Assembly: GCA_031546985.1 (NCBI GenBank)
Contig: JAVBJN010000044.1
Span: forward strand, 1 to 64,000
DNA: 64,000 nt
Direction: 5' to 3'
Source: JAVBJN01 sp031546985
GTDB taxonomy: Bacteria > Bacteroidota > Bacteroidia > Chitinophagales > Chitinophagaceae
Shown here: piece after piece, positions 17,554 through 26,735 of the stretch
How the letters are laid out: every line of letters starts with the position of its first letter
How positions within the stretch are numbered: the stretch's first letter is position 1
Position numbers and translations under genes: made by a program
The notes under the pieces: generated by a model
What the model was told of the DNA's origin: nothing
What the model saw: the letters and a program-made list of their open reading frames with translations, nothing else
Databases searched by the model: none

Positions 17554-19066
17554 CCGTTTCTTTTTCTTTTACTTCCCGGATGTTCAGCAGCATCATAATT
17601 TCGAATACAATTACCAGTGAAAAGTATTCGAACCAGTAGTCTGTAACAAAAAACAGCAGCAGTGCGGGCAGCAGGTAGCGGCCATAGGTAAGGTAGCGCC
17701 AGCGCCGCATAAAATAACCCACATAACCAAACAGGAACAGTGCAGCGCCAATCAGCCCATATTCGCCCAAAATCTGATTTACGGTAGAGAAAGGGTAGTT
17801 CAGGTTGGAGTGTTCTGCCGCCGGGAGCATATAATAATGCATAAAAGTAGCCCAATGGTTGGCTTCAAAAGCCGCCGACCTGTAACCGTATTGGGCAGGA
17901 TACCGCCCCAATATTTCTGCACCACCCACCCGGAAAGCCAGTTTAGATGAAAAATTACCGATGCCTGCACCGAACAGTGCATGAATAGGATCGGCCGCCA
18001 GGTAATTAGCCGTTTGCAGGAAGGAAATGAATTTACCGGGTTTGGTATAAAAAGCTACAGAATCAATACGGAACAAGCCATGAGCAGTGGGCCAGGGTAT
18101 TTCTGCCGGAGCTATTACAGGTGGTGGCGCCGCCTCTTCTGTTTTTGCCTGGTTCTGTGCTTCAACGTGTTTCTCCTGTACCTCAGTTTTTTTCTCTTGT
18201 ACTTCGGTGTGTTTCTCCTGATGATAATATTCTTCGGGTGGGGCAATAGATTCTGGCTTGGAAGTAGCTTTAAGCCATACTATCCACATGTATTCGCGGT
18301 TGGAGGGAGATGAGTACAGGTAGCTGCCTAGCAGGAACACCAGTACGCCTGCAGATAACCAGCGGTGGTACCGCAGCCGGGTGGTAAGGAAAAAGATAAC
18401 CAATACCGCCAAACTGATGAATAGGGTAATATTGCTGGTGCACATGACAATAACCGCCAGGCATAATGCCGCCATCAGTTTCTCTTTGCGGTGCATAAAG
18501 TAAATGAGGCCCAACAGGTTAATTGCCGCATTCACTGCAGAAGAATCGAGGCTAACACCTAGTATTGCATCGCCGGCAGATGGGTGTCCAAGCCGTAAGT
18601 CAGCGCCGTGCCCCCAATACCCCAGCCATTGCGGATGCATTAAAAGTATAGCGAAAAAGAAAAAAGAGACAAGCGTGTTGATGCTGAAAAATATTTTAAT
18701 AGTAGCAGCAGTTGCCTGGGCGCTGTATTGCCCGCACAAACGTTTGAGCTGCGCAAAACCAGCAATGCACAATGCCCACTGAAAACAACCCAAACCCAAA
18801 GTAAGCAGGTAGTTTACCTCAAAAATCTGGGTAATAAAAAGGTATTTAATGACTTCAATAACGAGAATGGCAGAATAAAAAACCGGTGCTTTGGCAGAAA
18901 CACCTTCGGTTGGTTCCTTTTTTATATATTTAGAATAGATAAACACACCTGCAAGCGCAAGTAGTTTTACAGGCAGTTTAGCATTCAGAAAAAGGAGAAG
19001 AAATGCCAGTAATGGCCCGTTAAATTCACTTGAATTTAAAAACTTTTTGGCTAGCGCCTTCATCAA
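17537..19066 (-). CDS. O-antigen polymerase/ligase-like membrane protein with charged repeat loop
   Basis: This 509-residue membrane protein has about 10 hydrophobic segments and the general layout of Wzy/WaaL proteins: a long extracytoplasmic loop near the C-terminal third followed by YPFSTVNQILGEYGLIGAALFLFG, which resembles the NxxLxxxxExGxxG region of the family. The loop is unusual. It contains a repeated Lys-Glu heptad-like sequence (EKHTEVQ, EKKTEVQ, EKHVEAQ) followed by Ala-Pro. It probably polymerises or ligates polysaccharide units at the outer face of the inner membrane. It is transcribed alone, divergent from a second protein of the same type at 19254. Confidence 0.75.
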   Translation of the reverse strand: MMKALAKKFLNSSEFNGPLLAFLLLFLNAKLPVKLLALAGVFIYSKYIKKEPTEGVSAKAPVFYSAILVIEVIKYLFITQIFEVNYLLTLGLGCFQWALCIAGFAQLKRLCGQYSAQATAATIKIFFSINTLVSFFFFAILLMHPQWLGYWGHGADLRLGHPSAGDAILGVSLDSSAVNAAINLLGLIYFMHRKEKLMAALCLAVIVMCTSNITLFISLAVLVIFFLTTRLRYHRWLSAGVLVFLLGSYLYSSPSNREYMWIVWLKATSKPESIAPPEEYYHQEKHTEVQEKKTEVQEKHVEAQNQAKTEEAAPPPVIAPAEIPWPTAHGLFRIDSVAFYTKPGKFISFLQTANYLAADPIHALFGAGIGNFSSKLAFRVGGAEILGRYPAQYGYRSAAFEANHWATFMHYYMLPAAEHSNLNYPFSTVNQILGEYGLIGAALFLFGYVGYFMRRWRYLTYGRYLLPALLLFFVTDYWFEYFSLVIVFEIMMLLNIREVKEKETATPAV

Positions 19067-19253
19067 TATCTGGTTAATCGGTGTACAACAACAGCGGCAG
19101 GTAAGGCTGCCAAGAGATAGTTAAGTGTAAATATATCAATTTGTATTTTGTTGCTTCAATTTACATTGCGGATAATGCAATTGTGTATTTTAGCGGAGAT
19201 TTAGAGTTAACCAACCGGAAGCGATATCCCCAACATCAATAATATTAACATCA

Positions 19254-20558
19254 ATGCCATTTCTTAAAGCCCAGGTACACCAGTTTATACATGTATCCCT
19301 CTTGTGTTTGATCGCTTTTGGTATGCCTTTTCCCATACTGGTCGAAAGCTACCTGATTGTGCTGCTTACCTTAAACTGGGTATTGATGTGGAATTTTAAG
19401 ACCAAGTGGCGCAACCTGCAAATGAACCCGTTTGCAGTAATTTATATTCTCTTTTTCTTTATTCACTTTGCCAGTGTGTTTTACAGCAGTAACCAGGCCG
19501 AGGCATGGCTGATACTCGAAAAGAAACTCAGTTTCTTTGTGTTGCCACTGGTAATAGGTACTACCGGGCTGGAGGATGAGCGGGTAATTAAAAAAATAAT
19601 CAGTTGGTTTGTAGCCGGTTGTGTTACAGCCGGTGTCATTTGCCTGGGCCATGCTTTTTACCAGTTTAACCTTACCGGGCTCTACGATCATTTCTTTTAC
19701 CATTCCTTTAGCCGCGTAATAGATCTGCATTCGGTTTATTTTTCTGCATATGTGCTGTTTGCCATTGGAGTGTTCCTGTTCGATGCCAAAAACATTTTTC
19801 TGCCGGATTTCTGTTATAAGTCCCTATGGCGCTCGCTTACGCTATGTTTTTTGCTGCTCCTCATGTTACTGCTCTCCTCTAAGCTCATGCTGGGCCTTAT
19901 GTCGTTGATGCTCATGCTTTATATTGTGCTTCACCTGGTAAAAAGCCGCAGGTTCGACCTGGCCTATTCCAGTGTGGCGCAGCTTATCATTGTGCTGGTA
20001 TTTATGGGCTCATTGCTTAGCCTGTTTGTATTTGGTAACCCTGTAAAGCAACGCTTCCAGGAAATTGCCAGTAATGATTATTCGGTATTAAAGCGGGAGC
20101 AACTGAGCGAAAAGGATTACCAGTTTAACGGGCTCACAATACGCCTGGCATTTTTGCGTTTTGGAAAGGAGATTTTAGATGAAAAAGGGCATTGGCTGAG
20201 CGGAACAGGGGTTGGCGACACACAGGATGAGCTGAACAAAGAATTTCTGAAACACCATTTATACATGGGCGATCCGGCCATTAACGACCCGGGTTACTGG
20301 AATTACAATTTTCACAACCAATACCTGCAAACTATGGTGCAACTGGGCTTAGGAGGTCTTATCATTCTGATAGTGATCATTTTAGTGCCCTTTTTTATCA
20401 AAACCTTTACATATAAAAGTCTATTTTTGTTGTTTAATTCCATTTTTGGTTGTTTTATGCTTACCGAGTCTGCCCTGGAAGCGCAGCACGGTATAGTATA
20501 TTTTGTGTTTTTCAGCGTACTGTTTATGATGCTGGGCATTAAAAGCAGAGCGATTTAA
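19254..20558 (+). CDS. O-antigen ligase family membrane protein
   Basis: This 434-residue protein has about 10-11 TM segments. It has the typical O-antigen ligase region WLSGTGVGDTQDELNKEFLKH followed by YNFHNQYLQTMVQLGLGGLIIL, where the His and the QxxxxxGxxG pattern match the WaaL/Wzy_C family. It probably joins or polymerises the glycans made by the neighbouring enzymes. It lies 57 bp before the phosphoglycosyl transferase gene and is likely co-transcribed with it. The ATG at 19254 is the first possible start and immediately precedes the first hydrophobic segment. Confidence 0.8.
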   Translation: MPFLKAQVHQFIHVSLLCLIAFGMPFPILVESYLIVLLTLNWVLMWNFKTKWRNLQMNPFAVIYILFFFIHFASVFYSSNQAEAWLILEKKLSFFVLPLVIGTTGLEDERVIKKIISWFVAGCVTAGVICLGHAFYQFNLTGLYDHFFYHSFSRVIDLHSVYFSAYVLFAIGVFLFDAKNIFLPDFCYKSLWRSLTLCFLLLLMLLLSSKLMLGLMSLMLMLYIVLHLVKSRRFDLAYSSVAQLIIVLVFMGSLLSLFVFGNPVKQRFQEIASNDYSVLKREQLSEKDYQFNGLTIRLAFLRFGKEILDEKGHWLSGTGVGDTQDELNKEFLKHHLYMGDPAINDPGYWNYNFHNQYLQTMVQLGLGGLIILIVIILVPFFIKTFTYKSLFLLFNSIFGCFMLTESALEAQHGIVYFVFFSVLFMMLGIKSRAI

Positions 20559-20615
20559 CACAACAATGACCATTTGTGGTATGTGCTTTGCACTTGAATA
20601 ACCACCGTCCAGAAA

Positions 20616-21359
20616 ATGCAGGCAGTACTAAACGATACGAGAACATTAACACCCATATTTAATGGGAACTCTGAAATAACAGAAATCCGTCTGTTGTTCA
20701 GAGAAATAAACCGTTCTACCATCCGGGAGTCGAACAGCGACTTTTACCTGATGGCCAAGCGGATATTGGATTTAAGCGTAGCGTTAGTTTTTATGGCATT
20801 GGTGATGAGCTGGTTGTTTCCGCTGATTGCACTGCTTATTAAACTGGATTCCCGCGGGCCTATATTCTTTATCCAGAAGCGTACGGGTTACAAAGGAAAA
20901 GACTTTAACTGTTATAAGTTCCGCACCATGACGGTTAATGATGATGCCGACCGCAAGCAGGCTACTGCTAATGATAAACGCATCACCAGGGTAGGGAAGT
21001 TTTTACGTGCCACCTACCTGGACGAAACTGCCCAGTTCTTTAATGTATTGTTTGGCGATATGAGCATTGTAGGCCCTCGCCCGCATATGCTGTACCATAC
21101 CGAGTATTATTCTGCCATTATACCTTACTATCACTTACGCCACGAAGTAACACCAGGTATGACCGGTATGGCGCAGGTAAAAGGATATGTAGGTGAGATT
21201 GTGGTAGAGCGCGATTTGCGCAAACGCATCCAGTGGGATGTGTATTATCTTAAACACCGCAGTTTCTGGCTCGATATCCGCATCATCTTTACCACATTCT
21301 TCCAGGTTATCGGCAAAGGACTAAACATATTGAAACGCAACGAAGACGATAGAATATAA
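20616..21359 (+). CDS. Phosphoglycosyl transferase initiating polysaccharide synthesis (WbaP/WcaJ C-terminal type)
   Basis: This is a short monotopic sugar transferase of 247 residues. Landmarks are AKRILDLSVALVFMALVMSWLFP (re-entrant membrane helix), GPIFFIQKRTGYKGKDFNCYKFRTM, FLRATYLDETAQFFNVLFGDMSIVGPRPH (catalytic Asp-Glu pair DE) and HEVTPGMTGMAQVKGY. It lacks the large N-terminal membrane part of full-length WbaP or WcaJ. It should transfer a sugar phosphate from a UDP-sugar to undecaprenyl phosphate, the first step of the pathway encoded here. A terminator follows directly. Confidence 0.9.
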   Translation: MQAVLNDTRTLTPIFNGNSEITEIRLLFREINRSTIRESNSDFYLMAKRILDLSVALVFMALVMSWLFPLIALLIKLDSRGPIFFIQKRTGYKGKDFNCYKFRTMTVNDDADRKQATANDKRITRVGKFLRATYLDETAQFFNVLFGDMSIVGPRPHMLYHTEYYSAIIPYYHLRHEVTPGMTGMAQVKGYVGEIVVERDLRKRIQWDVYYLKHRSFWLDIRIIFTTFFQVIGKGLNILKRNEDDRI

Positions 21360-21364
21360 AAAGG

Positions 21365-21389
21365 GACCACAGCCATGTGGTCTTTTTTT
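21365..21389 (+). terminator. Rho-independent terminator of the polysaccharide operon
   Basis: The stem GACCACA/TGTGGTC with loop GCCA is followed by a run of seven T residues, just after the stop codon of the phosphoglycosyl transferase. Confidence 0.8.
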
Positions 21390-21815
21390 ATGCAGTTGTG
21401 TAACGGGATTTCCCCACTTTCCCCGTTTTGTAGTAATAATACTACAACAAACATTGGTTTGATCTTAATAGTTTTGCTGCCGAACCGTATCAAATGTTAA
21501 GAATGAAAACAACAAGCTTCCTTTTACCATTATTTCAAAACTCCGTAACAGCCGGTTATAATAAGTAGTCCGGAGATCCGAACCTCTTTAACCTTAATCT
21601 CCGGGCCTTAGGGCAGATGAGCTTGTATAAGCTTATCTGCAGGCTGTTGCATGCTGTTGTGACAAGATCTTGCCCGTATAAATGATATGCCCGGAAAAGG
21701 GGTTTCTGCTTTAATAACGCAACCATTGCATCCGGTTGCATAATGTGTAAAACTCATCAACATATAATAAGCATACAGCCACGCTGCTTTTAAGAATCAA
21801 GGTTCGGTGGTGTTT
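21390..21815. other. Gene-free spacer with several hairpins (possible small RNA)
   Basis: No convincing reading frame is present in about 430 bases. The spacer holds three inverted repeats. TTGTAGTA/TACTACAA is at 21428-21447. CCGGAGAT/ATCTCCGG is at 21570-21604. A 12-bp stem with a GTAT loop (GCAGATGAGCTT/AAGCTTATCTGC, one G-U pair) is at 21613-21640. A terminator lies at 21816-21850. A structured transcript is possible, but I do not recognise the family. Confidence 0.35.
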
Positions 21816-21850
21816 AACGGTTGGCCTCTTCGGAGGCCACCGTTTTTTTG
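21816..21850 (+). terminator. Strong terminator between convergent units
   Basis: AACGGT-T-GGCCTC pairs with GAGGCC-ACCGTT around a TTCG tetraloop and is followed by seven T residues. It would stop rightward transcription from the hairpin-rich spacer before the leftward gene ending at 21863. Confidence 0.8.
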
Positions 21851-21862
21851 CGCAATGAATGT

Positions 21863-22303
21863 TTAGAAGTAAATGTCTACGTAATCGGTAACCATATTGC
21901 CTTCGCAGTTATCCATCTCCTGCAGGCGCCAGTATTTACGGGTACCCGTGGCTTTAAAATAGTAGGTGCCTTCTCGTCTGCACAATTTCCCGTTATTCAC
22001 ATATGGTATTTGAATATCAATGGTGCCTTCAAACAGCAGATCTGTTTTGGCAGTCTGTTTTATCTTGCCCGCCACACGAAGAAATTCGTTTTTGTCTTTT
22101 CCGTATTGCTCGCCCTTAACGGTGCGGTACCCATCTTGGCCCGGTGCCGATACTTCAATGGTTCCTTTTTGCTCCCAGCTTATCCATTGCAGGGTTAGAG
22201 AGTGCTTGCCTGTGCGTATAGGCGTGTAGGATTGTGCGTAGGTTGCCACAGTCATGATAAGGCAGGTTGCCATCACGAAAAACTTAAAAATTCTTTTACC
22301 CAT
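21863..22303 (-). CDS. Secreted protein, function unknown
   Basis: The 146-residue product starts with a signal peptide (FFVMATCLIMTVATYAQS) and is predicted to be periplasmic or surface exposed. The mature part is beta-rich with alternating charged and aromatic residues (GKHSLTLQWISWEQKGTIEVS). It has two Cys residues, in GKLCRREG and EMDNCEGN, that might form a disulfide. I chose the start at 22303 because the signal peptide begins there; the longer frame upstream would put 49 unrelated residues in front of it. No family is recognised. It is a single-gene unit. Confidence 0.65.
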   Translation of the reverse strand: MGKRIFKFFVMATCLIMTVATYAQSYTPIRTGKHSLTLQWISWEQKGTIEVSAPGQDGYRTVKGEQYGKDKNEFLRVAGKIKQTAKTDLLFEGTIDIQIPYVNNGKLCRREGTYYFKATGTRKYWRLQEMDNCEGNMVTDYVDIYF

Positions 22304-22441
22304 TTGTTGATTGGTTTTTGGCGAATGTAAGGCCAATTTTTTGTTGCCGGATACTGGGCTAGATTTTAACCAGAATGGATCATTTTGGGCTGTAAACAGG
22401 GCTTTGGGCGCAATGTTTGAAATAGGTATGCCGAGGGGGTA

Positions 22442-22480
22442 AAAAAACAAATACCCATAACATTTGCTATGGGTATTTGT
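22442..22480 (-). terminator. Terminator of the outer-membrane barrel gene
   Basis: CAAATACCCATA pairs with TATGGGTATTTG over an 8-nt loop. On the minus strand it is followed by a T run, 23 bp after the stop codon of the gene at 22503-23195. Confidence 0.75.
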
Positions 22481-22502
22481 TGTATGACTTGAGATTGGTT
22501 AT

Positions 22503-23195
22503 CTACATTTTCTTTGCGCCCAGGGTATAGTTTACACCCACCTGACCACCGAGGTAGTGAATGGTTTGCTTGTCTTTAATACTGTAATGATCGGTGAGTC
22601 CGGCTTTGAACAACGGCATAACAGAAACGCTGAAGTTGTGACATACTTTAAAATCGGCTTCAAATCCTACCAGGGCCGACATTTGAAAGCGGGTATAGGC
22701 AGTTGGGGTTACCGAACCTTCATGTTTGGTGCCACCTGCAATGTAGGTCCATTTTTCATCGGCAAAGTTGGCTGTTGCGCCCACTGTTGGTGTAAGTGTA
22801 AGTCTTGATTTTTGATAAACGGCATACCCCAGTGTAGCCTGAATCATGGTAGCCTTGTGCCTGTAAGCAATATCGGGCAAGGGCCCCTGCTGCGGGTATA
22901 ATAACAATACAGGAGGTGGCTGGTCTTTATAGGCATAAGAACTGCGCCCCACACCTAAGCCAATATGCCAGTGTTTGGCAACGAGCGTGCCCTGTACACC
23001 ATAAGAATAAAATATACCAGGGCTTGGCCTGGTAGTGCCAATGGTATTGCCATTTACATCCGTCATGGTTATTTCCGGAAAGCCTGCAGGCATGGAAGCA
23101 CCCAATTCAGAGAAGAGGCCCAGGCGAATGGTTTGCGCATTGCTGTTTACAGCCGCGGTGGTAATCGCGCATAATAACAAAGCCGTTTTTTTCAT
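22503..23195 (-). CDS. Outer-membrane beta-barrel protein
   Basis: A signal peptide ending near NSNAQ is followed by about 205 residues of alternating polar and hydrophobic strands separated by short turns. The final strand is YLGGQVGVNYTLGAKKM. This pattern matches the small 8-stranded OmpA/PorT-like barrels common in Bacteroidota. Glycine-rich strand motifs such as GLFSELGASMPAG and YGVQGTLVAKHWHIGLGVGRS support it. The function is unknown; such barrels often serve as uncharacterised surface or adhesion proteins. It is monocistronic and followed by its own terminator. The 270 bases before the next gene hold AT-rich promoter-like DNA and no gene. Confidence 0.75.
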   Translation of the reverse strand: MKKTALLLCAITTAAVNSNAQTIRLGLFSELGASMPAGFPEITMTDVNGNTIGTTRPSPGIFYSYGVQGTLVAKHWHIGLGVGRSSYAYKDQPPPVLLLYPQQGPLPDIAYRHKATMIQATLGYAVYQKSRLTLTPTVGATANFADEKWTYIAGGTKHEGSVTPTAYTRFQMSALVGFEADFKVCHNFSVSVMPLFKAGLTDHYSIKDKQTIHYLGGQVGVNYTLGAKKM

Positions 23196-23467
23196 AGCTA
23201 TAGGGGTTTTGTTTGGGGATGTTTGCTGTTTTCTGTAACTATCGTTTAATATAACTAATAATTTTTAGAAATGTTGTGGGGACAGGAGTAATAGTCTTCT
23301 CACAAAATGGGAAACTTGGTTGTTATGAGTAGGGATCAAAAAGGTTGACTTAATTGAACAGACGAAGCAGGAAATGGATTTTTGTCTAATTATTTATTAT
23401 GAATAACAGGAAAATAATATAAACAAGTAATTCATTTATTTTTTTAATTTTGCACAAATTTTTTAAA

Positions 23468-24172
23468 ATGAAAAAAATATTATTTGTTGCTGCCATGTTT
23501 AGCGGTAGTTCTCTGTTGGCACAAAACACGTTTCCTGCAACAGGGAATGTGGGTATTACAACTACGACTCCAAAGACGAATTTGGATATTGGAGAGTTAC
23601 GTTTGGGGAGATTATCCACTTTTTCTACAGAAGGGTCTATAGGAGAAGGCATATGGGGAAATTATATCGTTGGGGATGCTACCAACTCGCAGAAGTTAAG
23701 AATTGGTGTTTCTAATGATGGGTATACAAGGGCCGAATTATTTATTGATAATAGTAATCGACAGGATGGAACAATTTCTTTGAAAACTGTTTATGGCACT
23801 GGCGGTGCTCAAACCCGATTGTTTATTGACGGAAATGGGAATATTGGAGTAGGCACAGTTGCTCCTCAAAATAAGCTTGAAGTGTGTGGGACTATTCGTG
23901 CTAAAGAAATTAAAGTAGAAACGGGTTGGTGCGATTATGTATTTGAAGATAATTATCAGTTGAGGTCTATCGAGGAGTTAGAGTCTTTTATTAAAGAAAA
24001 TAAGCACCTACCTGAAATTCCTACGGCTGCGGATGTTGAAGCTCATGGTGTCAACCTGGGAAATGCAACATCTAAGCTTTTGTTGAAAATAGAAGAGTTG
24101 ACGCTTTATATGATTCAGCAACAGAAAGAGATCGAAGTATTAAAAATGAAGCTGAACCAACCCAAAAATTAA
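23468..24172 (+). CDS. Secreted tail-fibre/endosialidase-chaperone-like protein
   Basis: A signal peptide (MKKILFVAAMFSGSSLLAQ) leads into repeated triple-beta-like segments: GNVGITTTTPKTNLDIG, then GNGNIGVGTVAPQNKLEVCGTIRAKEIKVETGWCDYVFEDNYQL. The C-terminus is a helical segment, ELESFIKENKHLPEIPTAADVEAHGVNLG, followed by a coiled coil. This is the standard layout of Bacteroidota surface proteins that end like phage tail-fibre intramolecular chaperones. The start at 23468 excludes six extra residues. It precedes the T9SS-exported protein gene by 6 bp, so the two are an operon and may form a surface complex. Confidence 0.8.
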   Translation: MKKILFVAAMFSGSSLLAQNTFPATGNVGITTTTPKTNLDIGELRLGRLSTFSTEGSIGEGIWGNYIVGDATNSQKLRIGVSNDGYTRAELFIDNSNRQDGTISLKTVYGTGGAQTRLFIDGNGNIGVGTVAPQNKLEVCGTIRAKEIKVETGWCDYVFEDNYQLRSIEELESFIKENKHLPEIPTAADVEAHGVNLGNATSKLLLKIEELTLYMIQQQKEIEVLKMKLNQPKN

Positions 24173-24178
24173 CTAAAC

Positions 24179-26572
24179 ATGAGTGTAATTAATTGTATTA
24201 GCAAATGTCGAATTGCTCATTTATGTTTTATGTTTTTTTTGTTCTTTTCAGTTGGTGCTTCGGCTCAGATAGCGCAAACAACTACCGAGAACCTGCTAAA
24301 ATATTGGCAACTTAGAGGACGATTTTTAGGGAATGACGAAAATCGAGAGAAATTTAATGGCTTTGTAAAAGTAGGAACATCGGCGGGAATGAGTCTTCCT
24401 GCTGCGAAAAGATACCCTGGCGGGACTGTTCAATCTGTATATGATTTTGCATCAGATTGTTTAAGTCAGAATAATGGATGGCCGAGTAATCCTAGCAATC
24501 TTGATCCTAGAGATGGTCAGCTTAAAAAAGGCGTAATGCTTTGGGGGGATGTGCCTAGTGATATGGGGTTTTATGTAACCATGCTAGCTTTTGAGTGGGA
24601 TTTATATTGGCGTGAAGGACAGAACCAGGCAAAGACCGTAGAGGAGTTATATTATGCTTTAAAGGCTATTCAGCGCATTGATCTTGCAGGAGAGACTTTA
24701 TATGGAGGGATGATGCCTAATGAAAATGGTTTTTTATCTCGAGATGATGTTCCTGAGAATTTTGCAATTAACTATATGGGTAGAAACTATGATCTTGTTA
24801 GTTCCTCTATGAGCTGCCGGATGGGGGATGGGAATGATAACGACTGTAAACCTAAAAAAGCGAATCCGGTAATAAAAGCAGCTTTTAGTTTTGATCATAT
24901 GATTGGGTTATTGATGGGGTTGGCAGCAGTCGAATATAAAATTCCAAGTCAGGTATCGTATAATGGCGAAGGTTTAAAACAGTTAGCAAAATCAATTGGA
25001 ACAAATCTTATTACATACGCTCACAATGGTGGGTGGAAGTTAAAGGATCCTGAAATTGATAGGCAATTAGTTTGCCGGGGGGCAACGGGTGGAATGTTTT
25101 ATGCATATCCTTTATCGGTACTCGGGAGAATGTTTTCGGGTGATAATTCGAGGTTTCGCGATGAATATTCTCAAACAATTGGAAAAGCGATTTGGGCGGC
25201 ATTGAAATTGGCGTATGGAAAAAACGACATTAGCAGCGTTTTTTTGTCATTACCCCCTTCCGCTGCCCAAGATTTAGGCCTGCCTAGTGGACAATTGTGG
25301 CAGTACCAAAATGGAAGTGGTAATGATAACATGACCCAATTCCTTCAATTGGCAACTGCATCACGAACAGCGGGAACTGTTGGTGACAACAAGGGACGAA
25401 ATCTTATAAATCAAGTCTCATTGTATTCGCATAAGCAATTTTATGATATGCTAGGCGCTGTTTTTTGTGGTTATAATCCCAAGATTAGTGCTGATTGGTG
25501 GATTACGGAATTCAGTAAATTGAATTGTGCTTCATGTAATTGTGTCCAAAAAGAGGTGTATCCTGCTCAAAATGATTGTATCCATTACGATCTGACTCCG
25601 AGTGCGGCACAGGATCCCGCTATTGATAATTATGCTTATCCCTGGACTACTAATAATAGGTGGGAGCATTGGATGGATCCTACTGTTCTGGCTCATTCTT
25701 CCTTTACTGAGTTTAACGGGTTGGATTACATGACAGCTTTTAATATTTTTCTTTACAAATACTCACCGGATGGGTACTACAATAAATTAAATTTTAATAT
25801 AACTGGTGCTATTCCTTTTTATTCAGGGAATAGTAGTGTAGGGATATTGGGGATATCGACCAATCCTTTCGTAGGGAAAGCCGTGTTTAATATAGATGCA
25901 ACAGGGCAAGTGTCGTATCTCGCCAATGCAAGATTTGAGGCGGGTCAACGAATTTCTCTTAAGCCAGGATTTACTGCTCAGGAGGGTTCAAAATTTGTAG
26001 CTACCATTAAAGACTTTGATTGCAAATCTAATGTCTCTGATGTTTTTGGTTGGAAAACTACAGCTGGAGAAAGTTCAGATTCTAACCAATCACTGGTTGA
26101 TTATTTTAATCCAACAATAGCATTTACAATGGATGATTCTACCCGGAATGATCCTTATGATGATAGTTATGACTCAACTATTATTAAAATTGAATACAGG
26201 GGAGATTCAGTAATTATTGGATTGCAACCATGTTATGATGTGAACGAATTAAATGAAATCGTCAACATTTGTGAGGGGGGAGCCAGTATTCAGCGCATTA
26301 TGCGTTCAATTAAAGGTATTAATATTTCTCCTAACCCGGCAAGACAGTATGTGAATCTAGGGTATGAGTTGTATGAACCGACAAAGGTTACAATTAAGGT
26401 AATAGACATCTTGGGTAGATCATATGAAAATTTGGCACCTAGGGTTGATGGTAAGCAAGAGGTCGGTAGTTATAAGTTAAGAGTGAATACAGAGTCATTG
26501 ACTCCCGGATTGTATATTTTCGAAATCACTTTAGGGGATAAAAAAACGACCCGAAAGGTTTCAATCCTATAA
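24179..26572 (+). CDS. Large T9SS-exported surface protein, function unknown
   Basis: This 797-residue protein has a signal peptide (ending GASAQI). A large Trp-, Asp- and Gly-rich N-terminal domain follows (about residues 30-520), with many helices and motifs such as WEHWMDP. I cannot assign it, but an (alpha/alpha)-toroid glycan-active fold is possible. Next is a beta segment with RFEAGQRISLKPGFTAQEGSKF, a spacer repeat seen before type IX sorting domains. The C-terminus, from about residue 715 (ISPNPARQYVNLGYEL...GLYIFEITLGDKKTTRKVSIL), is a type A T9SS sorting domain. It is therefore exported across the outer membrane and anchored or released. It has lower G+C than the polysaccharide genes and is followed by a 19-bp-stem terminator. 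Confidence 0.8.
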   Translation: MSVINCISKCRIAHLCFMFFLFFSVGASAQIAQTTTENLLKYWQLRGRFLGNDENREKFNGFVKVGTSAGMSLPAAKRYPGGTVQSVYDFASDCLSQNNGWPSNPSNLDPRDGQLKKGVMLWGDVPSDMGFYVTMLAFEWDLYWREGQNQAKTVEELYYALKAIQRIDLAGETLYGGMMPNENGFLSRDDVPENFAINYMGRNYDLVSSSMSCRMGDGNDNDCKPKKANPVIKAAFSFDHMIGLLMGLAAVEYKIPSQVSYNGEGLKQLAKSIGTNLITYAHNGGWKLKDPEIDRQLVCRGATGGMFYAYPLSVLGRMFSGDNSRFRDEYSQTIGKAIWAALKLAYGKNDISSVFLSLPPSAAQDLGLPSGQLWQYQNGSGNDNMTQFLQLATASRTAGTVGDNKGRNLINQVSLYSHKQFYDMLGAVFCGYNPKISADWWITEFSKLNCASCNCVQKEVYPAQNDCIHYDLTPSAAQDPAIDNYAYPWTTNNRWEHWMDPTVLAHSSFTEFNGLDYMTAFNIFLYKYSPDGYYNKLNFNITGAIPFYSGNSSVGILGISTNPFVGKAVFNIDATGQVSYLANARFEAGQRISLKPGFTAQEGSKFVATIKDFDCKSNVSDVFGWKTTAGESSDSNQSLVDYFNPTIAFTMDDSTRNDPYDDSYDSTIIKIEYRGDSVIIGLQPCYDVNELNEIVNICEGGASIQRIMRSIKGINISPNPARQYVNLGYELYEPTKVTIKVIDILGRSYENLAPRVDGKQEVGSYKLRVNTESLTPGLYIFEITLGDKKTTRKVSIL

Positions 26573-26607
26573 GTATTTGAGATGTAATTCTTTCCAAGAT
26601 ATTTTAG

Positions 26608-26654
26608 TTACTAAGAAAAAAGCTGCACCGATAGGGCAGCTTTTTTCTTAGTAA
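26608..26654 (+). terminator. Long-stem terminator after the T9SS protein gene
   Basis: A perfect 19-bp stem, TTACTAAGAAAAAAGCTGC with GCAGCTTTTTTCTTAGTAA, encloses a 9-nt loop. It is A/T-rich on both outer arms, so it can act in both directions. Confidence 0.85.
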
Positions 26655-26656
26655 CG

Positions 26657-26673
26657 CCCCCTTCAGGACTTGA
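26657..26673. repeat. 17-bp direct repeat, copy 1 (tRNA 3'-end-like)
   Basis: CCCCCTTCAGGACTTGA is identical to the copy at 27071-27087. On the minus strand it reads as the T-arm and acceptor end of a tRNA, a common integrase attachment core. Confidence 0.6.
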
Positions 26674-26735
26674 CTCTGAGACCCCCTGATTAATCCCGCA
26701 TGTGCGGGACTCTAACCAACTGAGCTAATGTTCCA
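26657..26735 (-). pseudogene. Degenerate tRNA-Asn-like sequence
   Basis: On the minus strand, the D-arm TAGCTCAGTTGGTTAGAG is followed by a self-complementary TCCCGCACATGCGGGA where the 5' half of the anticodon arm should be. Then comes TTAATCAGGGGGTC and a T-arm-like TCAGAGTCAAGTCCTGA plus AGGGGG. Compared with a Bacteroidota tRNA-Asn(GTT), the anticodon stem is disrupted and the T-loop is altered (GTC instead of TTC), so it is unlikely to function. It overlaps the 3' end of the GIY-YIG gene, whose last 14 codons are read from the D-arm region. Confidence 0.55.

Noticed and set aside
26657..26735. A functional tRNA-Asn
   Set aside because: The anticodon arm is replaced by an unrelated self-complementary segment, the T-loop lacks TTC, and the acceptor ends do not pair.
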